A stretch of DNA of 64,000 bases from Osedax fenrisi (lineage: Eukaryota > Annelida > Polychaeta > Sabellida > Siboglinidae). The position numbers and the translations under genes are program-made. Location: the NCBI GenBank assembly GCA_964019155.1, contig OZ025240.1, positions 32,857,507-32,921,506 on the forward strand, read 5' to 3'. How positions within the stretch are numbered: position 1 is the first letter of the stretch; each line of letters starts with the position of its first letter. Positions 10,643-23,416 of this stretch are shown here, in pieces. A model generated the notes under the pieces. That model ran no database searches. It had not been told where the DNA came from and was given only the letters and a program-made list of their open reading frames with translations.

Positions 10643-12333
10643 CTACTTCATTACAAATACCTAACGGCTCATTTCGCGTAATCAAATTTAAATAGTTTGT
10701 ATATTATTCGATGATTACATTTAGTGATTACGAATTTACTAAATCCGAAATAGTATTACCATCGTAGTTATTTGTTAACGCGTCTTATTTAAATGCAATC
10801 CCATTAATGTCACCCCCACCCTAACTTGTAATGCATTAAGATAATACTATTTATGTTTATTTTGTAATAATTCTCTTACACTTTCAGCCACGAATCACAA
10901 ATTTTTCTTAAATTCGGGAGGAACTAATATTAGAGTTAGTAATCACGTATATAATGTTTATAATATATATATATATAAATAGTACTTATATCTTATAGAA
11001 ATATTTCGTCTCAATATTTTATGATATATTTAAATAAATAGTCTATTATCAGTTATAGAAAAATAATTATATTGTTTTGTAATACAAATTAACAATACAT
11101 TAATGTGTATAATTCATAATTATGTGTTAATAATACTGTGAATTCATTACTTGTACAAGTTGATAAACTATATTAGTTTACCAAGGCGGTAACCGACTTA
11201 TCTACTTGTACTCCAGTGTATTAAATAACATTTCATTTGTTTATTTTGAGTGCACGGTTTTTTCGTTTACATGTAAAAGATACAAAAAAATACTACTTTT
11301 CAAAACTGAATTGACAGTAAAATTTATTAAAATTATTAATTTTTTTTAATTTTTATAATTAATATGACAATTGTAGTATTATTATATATATATTTTATTA
11401 ATAATCTATATGGTATGTATATTTATTTAGATGTCCTACAAAAATTACCAAAATACTATTTTTTAAATAATTATAAATTCTTATCAATAAAAAAAAATGT
11501 GAATAATAATGATACATATAATTATACAAATATTTTATATTACATAAATAGCTCAAATTGAATTAAAATTAATTAATAAATGTTATTGTATATCCTTTAA
11601 TTTATTAAAATTAATTAATAAATGTTATTACATATAAATGTTATTGTATATCCTTCAATTTATTGATGATACAATTTATTATATTATAAAATAATTTGTT
11701 AAGTATATAATAGATTATTATACTATTAATTATATTATACTCATCAATGATGATTTATAATTTCTAACGTAAATCTAATGAAATTTCATTATGAATAACA
11801 TGTCGAAGCCCAAACAATACAGTATAAATGTTATTACTTTTAATTATTATTTTTAAATAAATAAATAAACTATATATAACCTATAGGTTATATAATAATA
11901 TTTTCAATTATAAATTAATTCTAAAAACCATTGGAAAAGTAAAAACATGTTTTTTTCATTACTCTAAATACACTTATCCATAATATGGCCTATTTCCAAC
12001 ATTAATACTGCAATATATTTATATTAAATATATTGTGTGTAATATATATATATATATATATTATTGGGTTCATTTGTTTTCTGTGTTTATATTTTATATG
12101 TAATAATATTTTAAAAATTGTAAATAAAAATCTCTACAGTTATGTAATCATATATATTATTTATTTATTAGAAATGTAAATATAAAGTATTCAATATTAA
12201 AATGTTGATATATTTTAAACACAAGTAATTATAGAGAAATGATGATACTGAGTTAAATTTATTTGAATTTTACTATAATTGATGTAATAATTCATACGGA
12301 ACTTTATGATTATATCATATTAATTTATACTTG

Positions 12334-12380
<47 letters not shown>

Positions 12381-13039
12381 ACTAAATATTATAAAGTATA
12401 TATATTGTTTATATGGTTTCAGATTATTTCATAATTATGAATATTTATATTTACATATGTATATATAATTCTAAAAATTATAAATAATTATAATAGTAGT
12501 AAAGCATTATATTTAAAGATAATTTAGATATAATTTATATTTCTATTATTTATAATTATGAATAAATAAAATATATATGTATACAAATTCAGCTTCATTT
12601 AATAATGAATTCTCATTTATAATGAAAATACAAAATGAATAAATATATGAATGTTCTATTTCGTTCATTTAACCATAGTTCTGATGTGAGTTCTAAAATT
12701 AGAATTCTCTCCAGGATACCATATTATTTATAAAATCTAAATAATATCTCATAATGTTGATAATAACATCTTTAATTTTCATTCAAATTTAAGTACCTAT
12801 AATTATTCAGGTTAATCTTATTATTTATGGTAATTTATTAGTAATAAAATTACTTTTATTCTATATATAACTAAACTAATTGACGTATATATTAACCTAC
12901 ATTGAATAACTAAACTATAACCTATATATATATATATATATATATCTAAACTAATTTACCTATATTTAACTAACCTAATTAACTTTGTTATAAATAGAAG
13001 GATCATATCAAACATAAGCTTTACGATCAAAACGTAGAA
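10643..13039. other. AT-rich intergenic DNA
   Basis: No gene recognised. Open frames here are AT-composition artefacts. TA microsatellites lie at about 12340-12376 and 12924-12945. AATTAATAAATGTTATT is tandemly repeated near 11570-11650. Confidence 0.6.
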
Positions 13040-14289
13040 ATGCAAAATACCACAACGCAAGGTTAGTACGTACTCAGTTAGTACTCGATCAATACTTACT
13101 TAGTAATTACTTAGCATCTACATAGAGCGTACTTAGTTACGCATCGTAGTTTGTAACCTCTTTGTTATCAATGCCTTCACCGTTATCCGATATACTTTCA
13201 AGAACAAGAGGAAAAGATGAAGACAGCCACGAGAGATATCCTGACCGAAGACAACCAGTTGAAGTTAACCGACATCGCTAAAGCTTGCGGTTATTGTATA
13301 TTATATACGGCACTATGTAATACCTAGCTATTGAGAGATGTATATATATAAAGAGTCTATAATAACTAGCCTAAATATTAAAAAATGAGTTGTATAATAA
13401 CCTAGTCATAACCAGGGATGAGGTCAAATACGTATTTGTATTTGTATTTAAATACACTGACTTGGTGTATTTGTATTTGTATTTGAATTATTATTCAGTG
13501 ATGTATTTGTATTTGTACTTTATTGTTGTATTTGGTGTATTTGATCAAATACAGGTTCAAATACACTTAAAAATATATGAAATTGATAATTTAATAGAAT
13601 ATAGAATTTAAACAATTGATTTATGAGTGTAAAAAAATTAACTAATAATTTACCATTTATATTATATTAAAGAATACATTTATTAAAGCCCTTAAAGCCC
13701 TTAAATAATAAAAATTATATAATAGAACAATCATTTATATTCTATATAGAAAATGTATGTGTTTTAAATTATAACTTATAATATCCAAAGCAACCAGTCT
13801 ATTGTTTACAGTTTTTTATTTTATTGATTTTATTTTATATATTTTATTTCTTTAAATAGATTTCAATTAATTATTATACACTTTAGTATAGGGATTATTA
13901 TTTTATGATTTAATATTTAATGTGTTCATATTTTTATTTTGTATTTATATTTGTATTTGATAAAATGTATTTGTATTTGTATAAAAATTTAATAAATATT
14001 TTTATTTGCTGATTTAAAGAGAAAAATGTATTTGAATTTGTATTTGATAAAGAGTATTTGACCCCAACCCTGGTCATAACAATAAACCCGTCATTAGATA
14101 ATGTATAAATACCAATAGATACATACATATCTAGATGCGTAATTAACTAATCGTATGGATTCTTACCCTCTACGACTATAACTACGACTATATCCGTGCA
14201 CAGGAATAAAAAGACACGGAGAAGTGAAATACGTCACCAAGAGTTTTGCGTTCAATCTCGACAACAACCTAAACCACGTTATTGAATAG
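13040..14289 (+). CDS. Unrecognised three-exon gene, 62-residue protein
   Basis: Three GC-richer blocks fit one spliced reading frame. Exon 1 (13040-13061) starts at an ATG, encodes MQNTTTQ and ends before GTTAGT. Exon 2 (13209-13289) follows an AG acceptor and includes MKTATRDILTEDNQLKLTD. Exon 3 (14204-14289) follows GTGCACAG, reads IKRHGEVKYVTKSFAFNLD and ends at TAG. Junction phases agree (1 nt plus 2 nt at both introns), which is unlikely by chance twice. The product is small, charged, and has no signal peptide or membrane segment; residues 8-35 could form a helix. I do not recognise the family. The start is the first ATG of a block that has an upstream AG, so more N-terminal exons are possible. 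Intron 2 hosts a hAT MITE. Confidence 0.6.
13413..14072. mobile_element. hAT MITE, 660 bp
   Basis: Left end CAGGGATGAGGTCAAATAC and right end (reverse complement) CAGGGTTGGGGTCAAATAC, flanked by an exact 8-bp duplication GTCATAAC (13405-13412 and 14073-14080). Subterminal regions are rich in GTATTTGTATTTGTATTT. It sits in intron 2 of the 62-residue-protein gene. A truncated relative lies at about 60650-61072. Confidence 0.92.
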
Positions 14290-16010
14290 GTGTCACCGTC
14301 TCTCTACTACCGTCTCTCTCACATCGTGATACAGCCCCCCCCCCCGCCCCATTCTCATATAGGTCATATTCGAGTAATAACAAGTTTAACGTTTTCTTTA
14401 TGATGATAACATAAATAGTTATGTATATTTACTATATATTATGAATAAATATCTTTTAAATGTAGTGTTCCTCGTGTAATCCGCATTAAATACGAGCGTA
14501 GTTATACGCGTATTCACCTGTAACCTTTCATTACTATGTTAGTCCTAACAATATACTATATATATATATACGTAATCTATCCGTATTATACTCTACGCGT
14601 ACCTTTTAAGTGGTAACCAATATACTGCGTGAATGATGTGTCACTTGAGTATGTATGTATAAGAACATCGCTAGATACATGAAGTTAGCCCGATTATAAC
14701 TCTGTAAGTTTATTCTCGAATGCACCTATTTAGCTGTAATGTTTACTAGTCGCATCAAGATAAGCTTACTAACCATACAGTAATGCAGGAATCATTATTT
14801 ATGTGAAAATATTAATTATATATTAACAATTTAACAATATTAACAATTTATTTGTAGTTTTTTTTTATAATAATTTTTTTCTCCCATACGTTTAAATATT
14901 AAAATAATTTAAATTAGTATATGTATAAACTAATATAATTGTAACTTAATTATACTCCATATATAAATATATTTTTTGTTGTTTATTTATTGTATAGATA
15001 TATAAGTATAATTAAAATTCTTAGAAGAAAACATATAAAACTAGATTAAGCTAGCTTGGACTAGATTAAGGATATCTTATATTATTATGTTATTATTATT
15101 AATATCTGATATTTAATATATTAAAGTGTATTTGTGTATCATATTCTATAATCTGTATTCAATTTGTTATTGACATTTCTCTGAAAAAGTTCATGTATTT
15201 CATGTGTACTATTTATATATATATATATATATATGTATTCTTAATTATAATCATTAACTTAATGGGTATACTAAACTTGTGAATAAGACTAGTTTTCTAA
15301 TGCAGAGACTTACAAAATATATCTATTTTTATATAAATAAATAAATTAGATTTATTATTTCATGTAATGAAATAATTATACTGCATATGGTTCTATTTAT
15401 GTAACATTGGAATTGTTCATAATACAATAGGTATTCTACTAATCATGCACTGATGTATCTATACATATTGTTTATCTGAACAAATAACTTATTTTAATGT
15501 GTAAGTATATTATATAATATATTGTATATACAATAATTTTATATTGTATAAGTATAGCAGTTTAAATATCCTTTCTTAACTCTACATAGAATACACCTAT
15601 ATCCTATTCTTCTTGTATCGTAATGTATTATTGGGGAAAAGATCCCTTTAGGAGAAAGCATATTAATATTATAAACTAGAAAACAAACAAAATTCTACTA
15701 ATAAATAATGTTATTATATTATTATGATGACTAATTGTTAATACTACTACCTAGTAATACGTTCGTAGTGAAATGTATGCAGGTACGCATGAACTGAGAA
15801 AGATTGATGCACGAGTACATTTTATTATTGAAATATATTGAAACATTCATATCCAGTGGATACTAATATATATATAAATAATACAACATAAATTGTTATC
15901 GTTATACTATAGCGCACACATAACTGATAATATTACTGTGTAGGTTTTATATATTAAGAGTCTGTAGTATTATAGTATGATAAACATTATATATATATTT
16001 AACATGTATG
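14290..16010. other. AT-rich intergenic DNA
   Basis: A run of 13 C occurs at about 14334-14346. Otherwise no gene or clear element is seen. Confidence 0.55.
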
Positions 16011-16136
16011 CGTCAATATTTACTGGCAGATATTTAGAGAGTTTAACGACAAATTTAAATCGTACGATATTTATTGAATATGATAAAGAGAACTTGAGAG
16101 AGTGGGATAATAACAAAGCGTGTAAAGGTACTTAGT
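16011..16136 (+). CDS. Candidate coding exon, function unknown
   Basis: An open frame from ATG (about 16005) reads through LESLTTNLNRTIFIEYDKEN and LREWDNNKACK before GTACTT, a possible donor, with a stop just after. The charged, low-complexity-free composition contrasts with the neighbouring TA-rich frames. No partner exon was found, so this is weak. Confidence 0.25.
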
Positions 16137-16149
16137 AGCGTGTTCGTGG

Positions 16150-16380
16150 GTAAAAGCATCACTACCTATGATTACGGTGAACTATTATTCTATCGATGAA
16201 ATGCTGAGATCTGATTGGCTGCTTTATATGTGCACGTATCGATATTCTGCTGCGCCGTGCGGTTCAAACTTTGCCCGGGAACCAACTGAGGCTGTCGTCC
16301 CTGTATTCGTCTTGTTTGTACGACGGGTCTTTAGGGGACCATATCGGATCTGTTGTAAGGAACATAGGTAGTAGTAATAA
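16150..16380. other. GC-richer island
   Basis: A 200-bp block of clearly higher GC with an open frame of 67 codons on the plus strand (16168-16371). The translation shows no family I know and no splice context. It contains an inverted CCAAT (GATTGG) and could be a regulatory island or an old element. Confidence 0.3.
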
Positions 16381-17679
16381 TGTTTTATTGTTGTGTACAC
16401 TCTAATTCTAATTCAACGATTATTTATAATATAAGTTATATTATGTAATGTATACATAATATAATTATAATTCTATACTTAAAAGATATATTGTATAAAC
16501 ATAATTACTATATAATCTATTTACAATTTACTAAACGTCTTACACTTACTAAATCTTGTAGATACATTATTACATAACTCTTAAATGTGGTCTAAAATAG
16601 CAAGAAAATAAATTCCGCTACTGTTTCTATAATAACATTTATTCCTTCTTAATTTTTGTTATTTTAGCATGTAACATATTATGTCTGTCATTAATAATTC
16701 AACGTGGCCATCCAGATAAGGTACTAAAGTAAATAATATGTAAGATATATTTCTTTTATTCCTCAATATATATAAGACTAATTGTAATTTATCAAAACTC
16801 TGGTGTTTTTCTGCAAAAATTTAATTAGGGGGAGGTTATCACAGATATATATATATATATATATTCACCTATAGGTAAGAATATATTCTTTCATATTAGA
16901 TAGGTTTAATTAGTCTTTTTGCATGGATAAAATCAAATAGTTTGTCATTTGTAAAAATGGAAATTCATGATATATTTGAAATCTAGCGATATTTTAGAAT
17001 GGTAAATTAATCATCTAGAATAATATATCAATTAAATCATTAGAATGCCTATATTCCTTTACAATATGCAATATATTTTTTTATTAATAACATAATTTTA
17101 AATTTGTTTATCGATACATATTATTAATTAAATCATATTAAATATATTATGATTAATCTATTTTCATGCATATTAGGTTTTAAAATCTATTTTTAAATTA
17201 AATATTTAACATTTATGCTTTCAATATAATTATATTAAATAATATTAATTAATTAATAAAATATTTATATAGAAATTTAAAAATATGAAATCATTTTATT
17301 TGACAAATAAGTCAATATTTCAGATATATTTGATTCAAATATTGAATTCATTGATATATATATCAATTGATATAATTAATATAATATAATATACCACTGA
17401 AAAGTATATAGTTGGGTTTGGATTACAAAAAGTAACCTTCACAGAGATAGACGACCTTCATTGATAATACTTTACAATACTTAGATCAAAGAACCAATAC
17501 AAACGTGTGCTTATCATTATAATAATAGTGTTATTGGCTCACTTCGGGATTTAGGTAAACTAAGTCAAATCCTAATAAAGCTAAAAAAACTAAACAAATA
17601 ATGTTCTGGAAGAATCATAATATATTTCATAAAATAAATTCATCACAGTTCATAATATTTATATGTACACTTTTACCTA
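16381..17679. other. AT-rich intergenic DNA
   Basis: No gene or clear element recognised; a short TA run lies at about 16845-16861. Confidence 0.55.
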
Positions 17680-17681
17680 TA

Positions 17682-18628
17682 GGGGATAGTAACCTAATAC
17701 GGATACTCTGTATCTCAGAAACCATAAATCCTACAAAAATGTTTAATAAATAAAATATTCATAATTATCTAAATAGTCTAAATAAGGGAAAGTAACCTAA
17801 TATGGACACTAACAATAAATGGTCTTAACATTGTATGACTCATTATTTGTATTCAAAAATACAATATATTAATATTATATGATTTGATATATAGATATTA
17901 TTGTGATTTTATTCAATACATCTATAGATAACAGGGGTGTTCGTATTCGGTACCCATGTCCGAATACGGACACCCTATGTTATAATACGGACACCCTAGA
18001 TAAACTATATATTATTGATGAAACAATCAGACAAATTACAGTTATATTATTTATAATTAATTTTATTAATAATGTATTCTAATTTAATTAGTTAATACTT
18101 TATTTTTTTTTAATTAATAATATAAGTTATATATCTAAATAATAACATTTTTAGATTTAGCTTTATTGGTGGTATTCATATTATAACGCACGCGATTTTT
18201 ATGAAAATCAGAATAGTTCATACGCTCCGTGCTGATTGGTTCTAGGGTGTCCGTATTAAGACATCTATAGTGTCCGTATTAGGGAATTATATGACCTCTA
18301 GATATATGCTTATAAATTAATTAATATATATTTATGCATATAATGATTAGATTGTTTTAGTTATTAATAATATATTTTTATGTTTTATATCGATACATTT
18401 GTAGGTCCTATATTATTGAGATGGTTTTAAGTTGACATTTTTTTTCATAAATTTAAAAACGTAATAAAAAACCAGTTTATTGGATATATTAGCACTATTT
18501 TGAATAACTAAAAAAATACTTATTTATACTATTTATATAATTATGAATATTTTATTCATTAACACTTTTTTTTGTAGGAATTTAGGTTTCTGAGATACCG
18601 AGAGTGTCCGTATTCGGTTACTTTCCCC
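17682..18628. mobile_element. TA-flanked MITE, GGGGAAAGTAACC family, copy 1
   Basis: Left end GGGGATAGTAACCTAATACG and right end (reverse complement) GGGGAAAGTAACCGAATACG match for about 58 bp, continuing through TCTCAGAAACC and TCCTACAAAAA. TA dinucleotides flank both ends, as in Tc1/mariner-like insertions. The interior carries repeated and inverted GTGTCCGTATTCGG motifs. No transposase frame is present. A second copy lies at 34213-35089. Confidence 0.85.
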
Positions 18629-18719
18629 TAATTATTAGATTAATATCTTTATAATAAGTAGGATTCTAAATCTATTCTAAAATTAAAATACTAACATTCA
18701 ATATACATGGAGAGCTAAA

Positions 18720-18890
18720 GATTCTATAGATACCACTATAGTGGTATATAGGGTGTCCGACGGACACTGTCCGTATTATAACACAGTGTGTCCGTATTCG
18801 GACATGGGTACCGAATACGGACACCCCGTTATATATTGAATACAAATATTAAATTAAATTGTTAAATTACAATAATATCTATTGATATAG
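18720..18890. repeat. Inverted partial copy of the neighbouring MITE interior
   Basis: The block GGGTGTCCG...GTGTCCGTATTCGGACATGGGTACCGAATACGG... is the reverse complement of about 17860-17995 inside the adjacent MITE, including the AATAATATCTAT flank. It implies a second, broken insertion or an inverted duplication. Confidence 0.75.
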
Positions 18891-18959
18891 ATACTATACT
18901 GGTAAAGACCTACAGTATACCAAAGCGGGCTTTGAGTATACTAAAAGTCTTAGCTAGTA

Positions 18960-19160
18960 TTAGTGTTAGTGGTGAAATCAAGTTCTGATTGGTTGATAGC
19001 GGATATTAACGGAAGTAGCTTCAATATATATCTATATTACATAAGTAAACATGCGGGTTCAATGCACGCGATGCTAATACTTCGGTCACGTGTTACTCGC
19101 TATAGGTTATCTTCTACCGATAGAGGGCACTACCTATCCACATTTAAGCTTCGTTGACAT
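18960..19160. other. GC-richer island
   Basis: Contains GTTCTGATTGGTTGATAGCGG, a CACGTG and an open frame of 64 codons (18963-19157, plus) without family resemblance. It has the same flavour as the island at 16150 (GATTGG box, higher GC). Not assigned. Confidence 0.3.
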
Positions 19161-19899
19161 ATTAATTGCGTACGTTAATTATGATAATTAAACGTAGATA
19201 AGTAGCCATAACAATCTACGGATCATTCATATAGGCATGTGTGCATATATATATGTGTGCACATAGGCTTATATTAATGCCTGTCTGCCCGTATTATACC
19301 ATAGGTTACTACATGTCTGCCTCTAGTTATCATAATTAACGTACACAATTAATTACACATATATATATATGTGTGATACACTTCGCACCCACTAACACAC
19401 ACACACACACCTGTTGATATACCTACTACATTATTAGTATTGGTTATCTATATATAGAAGAATAACGTGCTTGCTGGAGTTAAATTTGCATTAATTACCT
19501 CTATAGAGTTTTAATAGACTATTAATAGATTATAATATATGTTATAACATGCATGTATTGTATACACATACGTTTAACTTACAATGTATATCATATATAC
19601 GTAGTTAACTTATAATACGTAGACATACTATATATATATATACATATACATATACATATATAATATACTTTATACTATATACTATAGTATACGTTTATCG
19701 GCTATCAGTGATGAATCAGGGAAGGGGTATATGTGGACTATTCATCGCTTTCAATAATAGGAACAAATATACGAGGTGTTTAGATATTATCCTGTATAGA
19801 ACATGTTTTATCTCTATTGCAATCCAAGAAGAATGACTTTATTAGTCATTGATAGGTTGGAATTACATCATTCTAAATACACATTATTGAGCTATAACT

Positions 19900-19942
<43 letters not shown>

Positions 19943-19975
19943 TATATACAGCAGTATTATACTGCCAGTATACAT
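19161..19975. other. AT-rich DNA with short repeats
   Basis: Includes an (AC)n run at about 19397-19411 and TA runs at about 19631-19672 and 19903-19940. No gene seen. Confidence 0.6.
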
Positions 19976-20345
19976 GTGTGGTTCAGTTGACTAAGGCGTC
20001 AGACACACAAACAGTATGACGCCGATTCTAGCCTTGTCCAGACCATTAACATAGGTGTCGAAATAATATTTAGAAGTGATCTTATATAATTATGAATACA
20101 TAATTATATAATATCACCAGCAGATACTCCCTGATATCACTTCTAAATATTATTTTAAGAACTATTGTAATGGTCCGGCGGACGTGGTTTGAACCGGTGT
20201 CATGATCGTTATTAAAACAATGGATGCCTTAACACGATAGCGACTTCGAATGGACATTAGAACCATATGGTTATAATTAAAAACTTTATCTACGGTCATG
20301 GATGGGATGAAATGTATCCACCAAAATAACAATAATAATAACAAC
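19976..20345 (+). mobile_element. tRNA-derived SINE with a second, inverted head
   Basis: Begins with a degenerate tRNA-like head (GTGTGGTTCAGTTGACTAAGG, then GATTCTAGCC as B-box). Body motifs TTTAGAAGTGATCTTATA and ATGCCTTAACACGATAGC follow, then a CCACCAAAATAAC(AAT)n-type tail. In the middle, TGGTCCGGCGGACGTGG followed by TTTGAACCGGTGTCATG is an inverted copy of the head B-box region, so the copy is a rearranged composite. Confidence 0.8.
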
Positions 20346-20417
20346 ATAGGTGTGTATCATATATCATATATGTGTACCATAGGTCACATTGAGTATATAA
20401 TATATACTATATATACA

Positions 20418-20537
20418 TTGAGTATTATATAAATATGAAATAAATATGAAAAATATATTATATTTATTTGGTTATGAGTGTGTGTATATTACCAAATTAA
20501 TATAATATATTTTTCATATTTATATATAAATACTCAA
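20418..20537. repeat. Inverted repeat, ~50-bp arms
   Basis: Arms 20418-20472 and 20491-20537 (TTGAGTATTATATAAATATG versus its inverse) around an 18-bp loop. AT-rich cruciform-capable DNA. Confidence 0.7.
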
Positions 20538-20589
20538 TCTCTAGGTTCACTCATAACAATATATATAGAACATATTATTACGTAACGGC

Positions 20590-21869
20590 ACATGGTATAA
20601 CGGGTATGACGTGTGTACTAACGTTGAATGTTTCGGAAAGTCATCGACCTCTGTATATGTGATATAGATGTTAATACGTGTGAGTATTATGTAATATTAT
20701 ATAATATACGCGTTAAAATGTAGTATAGTATGGTTATTATGTATGTAATAGTATAGTGTATCATCATATATAAAAGTAAACGTATTTATATATATATAAA
20801 TAAATTGCAGTTTATTTTATAATATCAAATTAATTATAATTATTAAATAGTATATTAGCACAAATATAAAAAATGAATAGGCTTATTTAGTGTAAATGTA
20901 TTTAATGTAAAATTCATATTAAATAATAATAATAATAATAAATTTCTATAATATACTTCAGTATATATATGGCTATTTATGGCTATAAATAGGTTATAGC
21001 CTAGAGGAATATAACAGAGACCTATATTAGCAGGTCATTCGCCCCTTTATAGATTATTAGACGAAAACAAAATAGTTCAACAAATAATAAGATTAAGGAT
21101 TAGTAAAGATAAGGACAGAATCTGTGATAAATATATATATAGGATATATATCCTATAGGACTATATTAAATACGACTATAGGATATAGTAACAGTCCGTA
21201 ATGTGTAATAGGGTAATAGTGATATACATAATAGGAAAATATAGTATAAATAATATAGATAAGTAAAATACCTATCAGTAGGTAAAATAATATACAATAA
21301 AAACTAAGTATGATAATATATTAAATAAAGAATGTTCTACTTAAATATTAAATTGTTAACATGTGTATGTAATACATACTATGTATACTACAAGCATAGA
21401 TTTATAGTAGGTACTCGTATACTCGTAAAATATGAATATATGGTTCGTATATAAGTCAACGATTATAGGCGTATATTATCACATTAACATCTTTTTAAAT
21501 GGTATGTTATGGGAAATTTCCTTCTATCCATTATTATGTTGTGTCCCCTTTTAAATTTAAAAAAAAATAAATGATTTTTCATAATCAATTATATCATAAT
21601 ACTATTAGTTCATTATAAATCAGTAGATATATTTTATTAGAATGTTTTTGATATACAATTGAAAACAAAATACTTATAAATCCCCCCCGTTTCAAATCCT
21701 TAAAAATACATACAACGATATTTTCTTTTATAGTAAATCAAGTATTATTTTCTAGTAAAACGTCTATATTATAGGATAGTATATGATATATCACCTAGTA
21801 TATAACAATGGACGATACTGTAATCTAATACCAATATATAGGACCTAGTAATACGATACACGACCATAT
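20590..21869. other. AT-rich intergenic DNA
   Basis: A modest GC rise at about 20580-20670 has no coding pattern. No element with clear ends seen. Confidence 0.5.
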
Positions 21870-22052
21870 ATGGTTAGGTTTACTATGACAAAGAGAGATG
21901 CTCGCATGCGGAATATTGTATTGTTGTATGGCTATACCTTTGTCTGTACAGGACAGGGAACACCTCTAAGAGAGCTCATCCAATTGCTTAGCTCTTTGAT
22001 GTGTGCCGCCTTTGTGTTCTTGATCATACTGCGTAGGAGATGTGGGTTTTAG
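21870..22052. other. GC-richer island, possible exon on either strand
   Basis: About 180 bp of high GC for this window. The plus frame runs 60 codons from MVRFTMTKRDARMR. The minus strand, from 22027 down, reads MIKNTKAAHIKELSNWMSSL followed by a possible donor AGAG/GTGTTC. The minus reading has the more protein-like composition. No partner exons or family recognised. Confidence 0.3.
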
Positions 22053-22162
22053 TTAACTACATATTAATTAATTGTTATGAATTATAAATATTATATTATG
22101 TTCATATATATATGATGATCTAAATATTATAAATAATATCTTAGGCATAAAACCATGGTTTT

Positions 22163-22350
22163 AATAAATCAATTAATCTAAATACTTTATTATTATGCAA
22201 TCCGAATATAATTATTACTTAACAATGATATAAATACATACTAGATATATTCAGTATTATATTTCTATAATGTATTGATTAATTGTAACTATTGTTAAGT
22301 AATAATTATATTCGTATTGCATAATAATGAAGTATTTAGATTAATTTATT
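22163..22350. repeat. Inverted repeat, ~63-bp arms
   Basis: Arms 22163-22227 and 22288-22350 are nearly perfect inverses, with motifs TATTATGCAATCCGAATATA and its inverse near the arm centres, around a ~60-bp loop. Looks like a small MITE; ends not resolved. Confidence 0.75.
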
Positions 22351-22712
22351 AATGTATTTATCTATTTATCAATTTTTACTATTATCGATTTATTCATTTA
22401 TTTGTATTCTATTATCTATTATCGATATCCTAATATATTAATTTATGATTTATTTTACATAATACACTCTATAGTCAAAACAAAAGTTTAGTGTGTACAT
22501 TAATACCATTGATATAATTAATACCTATATATATATATATATATCGTATATATACGATTGTATACAAGGTACACTGCACGTAATAATAGGGTGTGTGCAC
22601 AGCTGTAATTGCTAATATAGTAATTGAATTGAAATATATAAAAATATTAAATTAATTAGAAAATATATTCATAACATCCTGTTTACCGAGTTCGCTTTGT
22701 ATTTATTATCGC

Positions 22713-22994
22713 CGCGAATTAACTCGTAAGACTCGCTCATCCGCAGAAATCACACGCTCTCGCTCTTTATCGCGCTCTATCGTGTTATTAATAAATATTA
22801 ATAATAATAATTCCACTGCGGATCGGATTCGGTGATTATATCCTCCGTTATTACTTGTTTACAAGTACAAATCATCGAATACGATATACACTGGAATTAT
22901 TATTATTAATATTTATAATTAGCACGATAGAGCGCGAGAAAGAGCGAGAGCGTATGATTTCTGCGGATGAGCGAGTCTTACGGGTTAATTCGCG
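22713..22994. repeat. Inverted repeat, 103-bp arms, relatively GC-rich
   Basis: Arms 22713-22815 and 22892-22994 are the same length and nearly perfect inverses, from CGCGAATTAACTCGTAAGAC inward to TAATAATAATTCCA. The 76-bp loop itself has a weak inverse (CGGATTCGGTGATTA versus AATCATCGAATACG). The right arm carries an 81-codon open frame (22855-23100) that I regard as incidental. Confidence 0.85.
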
Positions 22995-22999
22995 GGATG

Positions 23000-23368
23000 T
23001 ATACCTGTACCCGGATGTTTACGTATACGAATTAAGCGCCCCCTGTCGAATACGTAATAGACTACGCTTACAATACTCATTATCGCCCATATTCATCTAA
23101 GAGGCAACACAATAGTGCTAGAGGTTATATATATATCAGTATATATATATCTCACCAACTATTATAACGGTACTATATTTAACGTATTCACTCTCAGCAT
23201 AGTGTATCGATTGCATCCGTAGACCTACCTATTATCGCCTTGATAATATGGCAGTGCATACATCCCACGGGATGGAGGAGGTATAGTAGTTCTCTATAGA
23301 AGTGGATATCAATGTAGTAACGCGATCATACCATAGTGGAGTCTAGATTACTAGTAATTAATAGTATA

Positions 23369-23416
<48 letters not shown>

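Noticed and set aside
22855..23100. 81-codon protein over the right arm of the 103-bp inverted repeat
   Set aside because: Composition follows the palindrome arm; no splice or family support.
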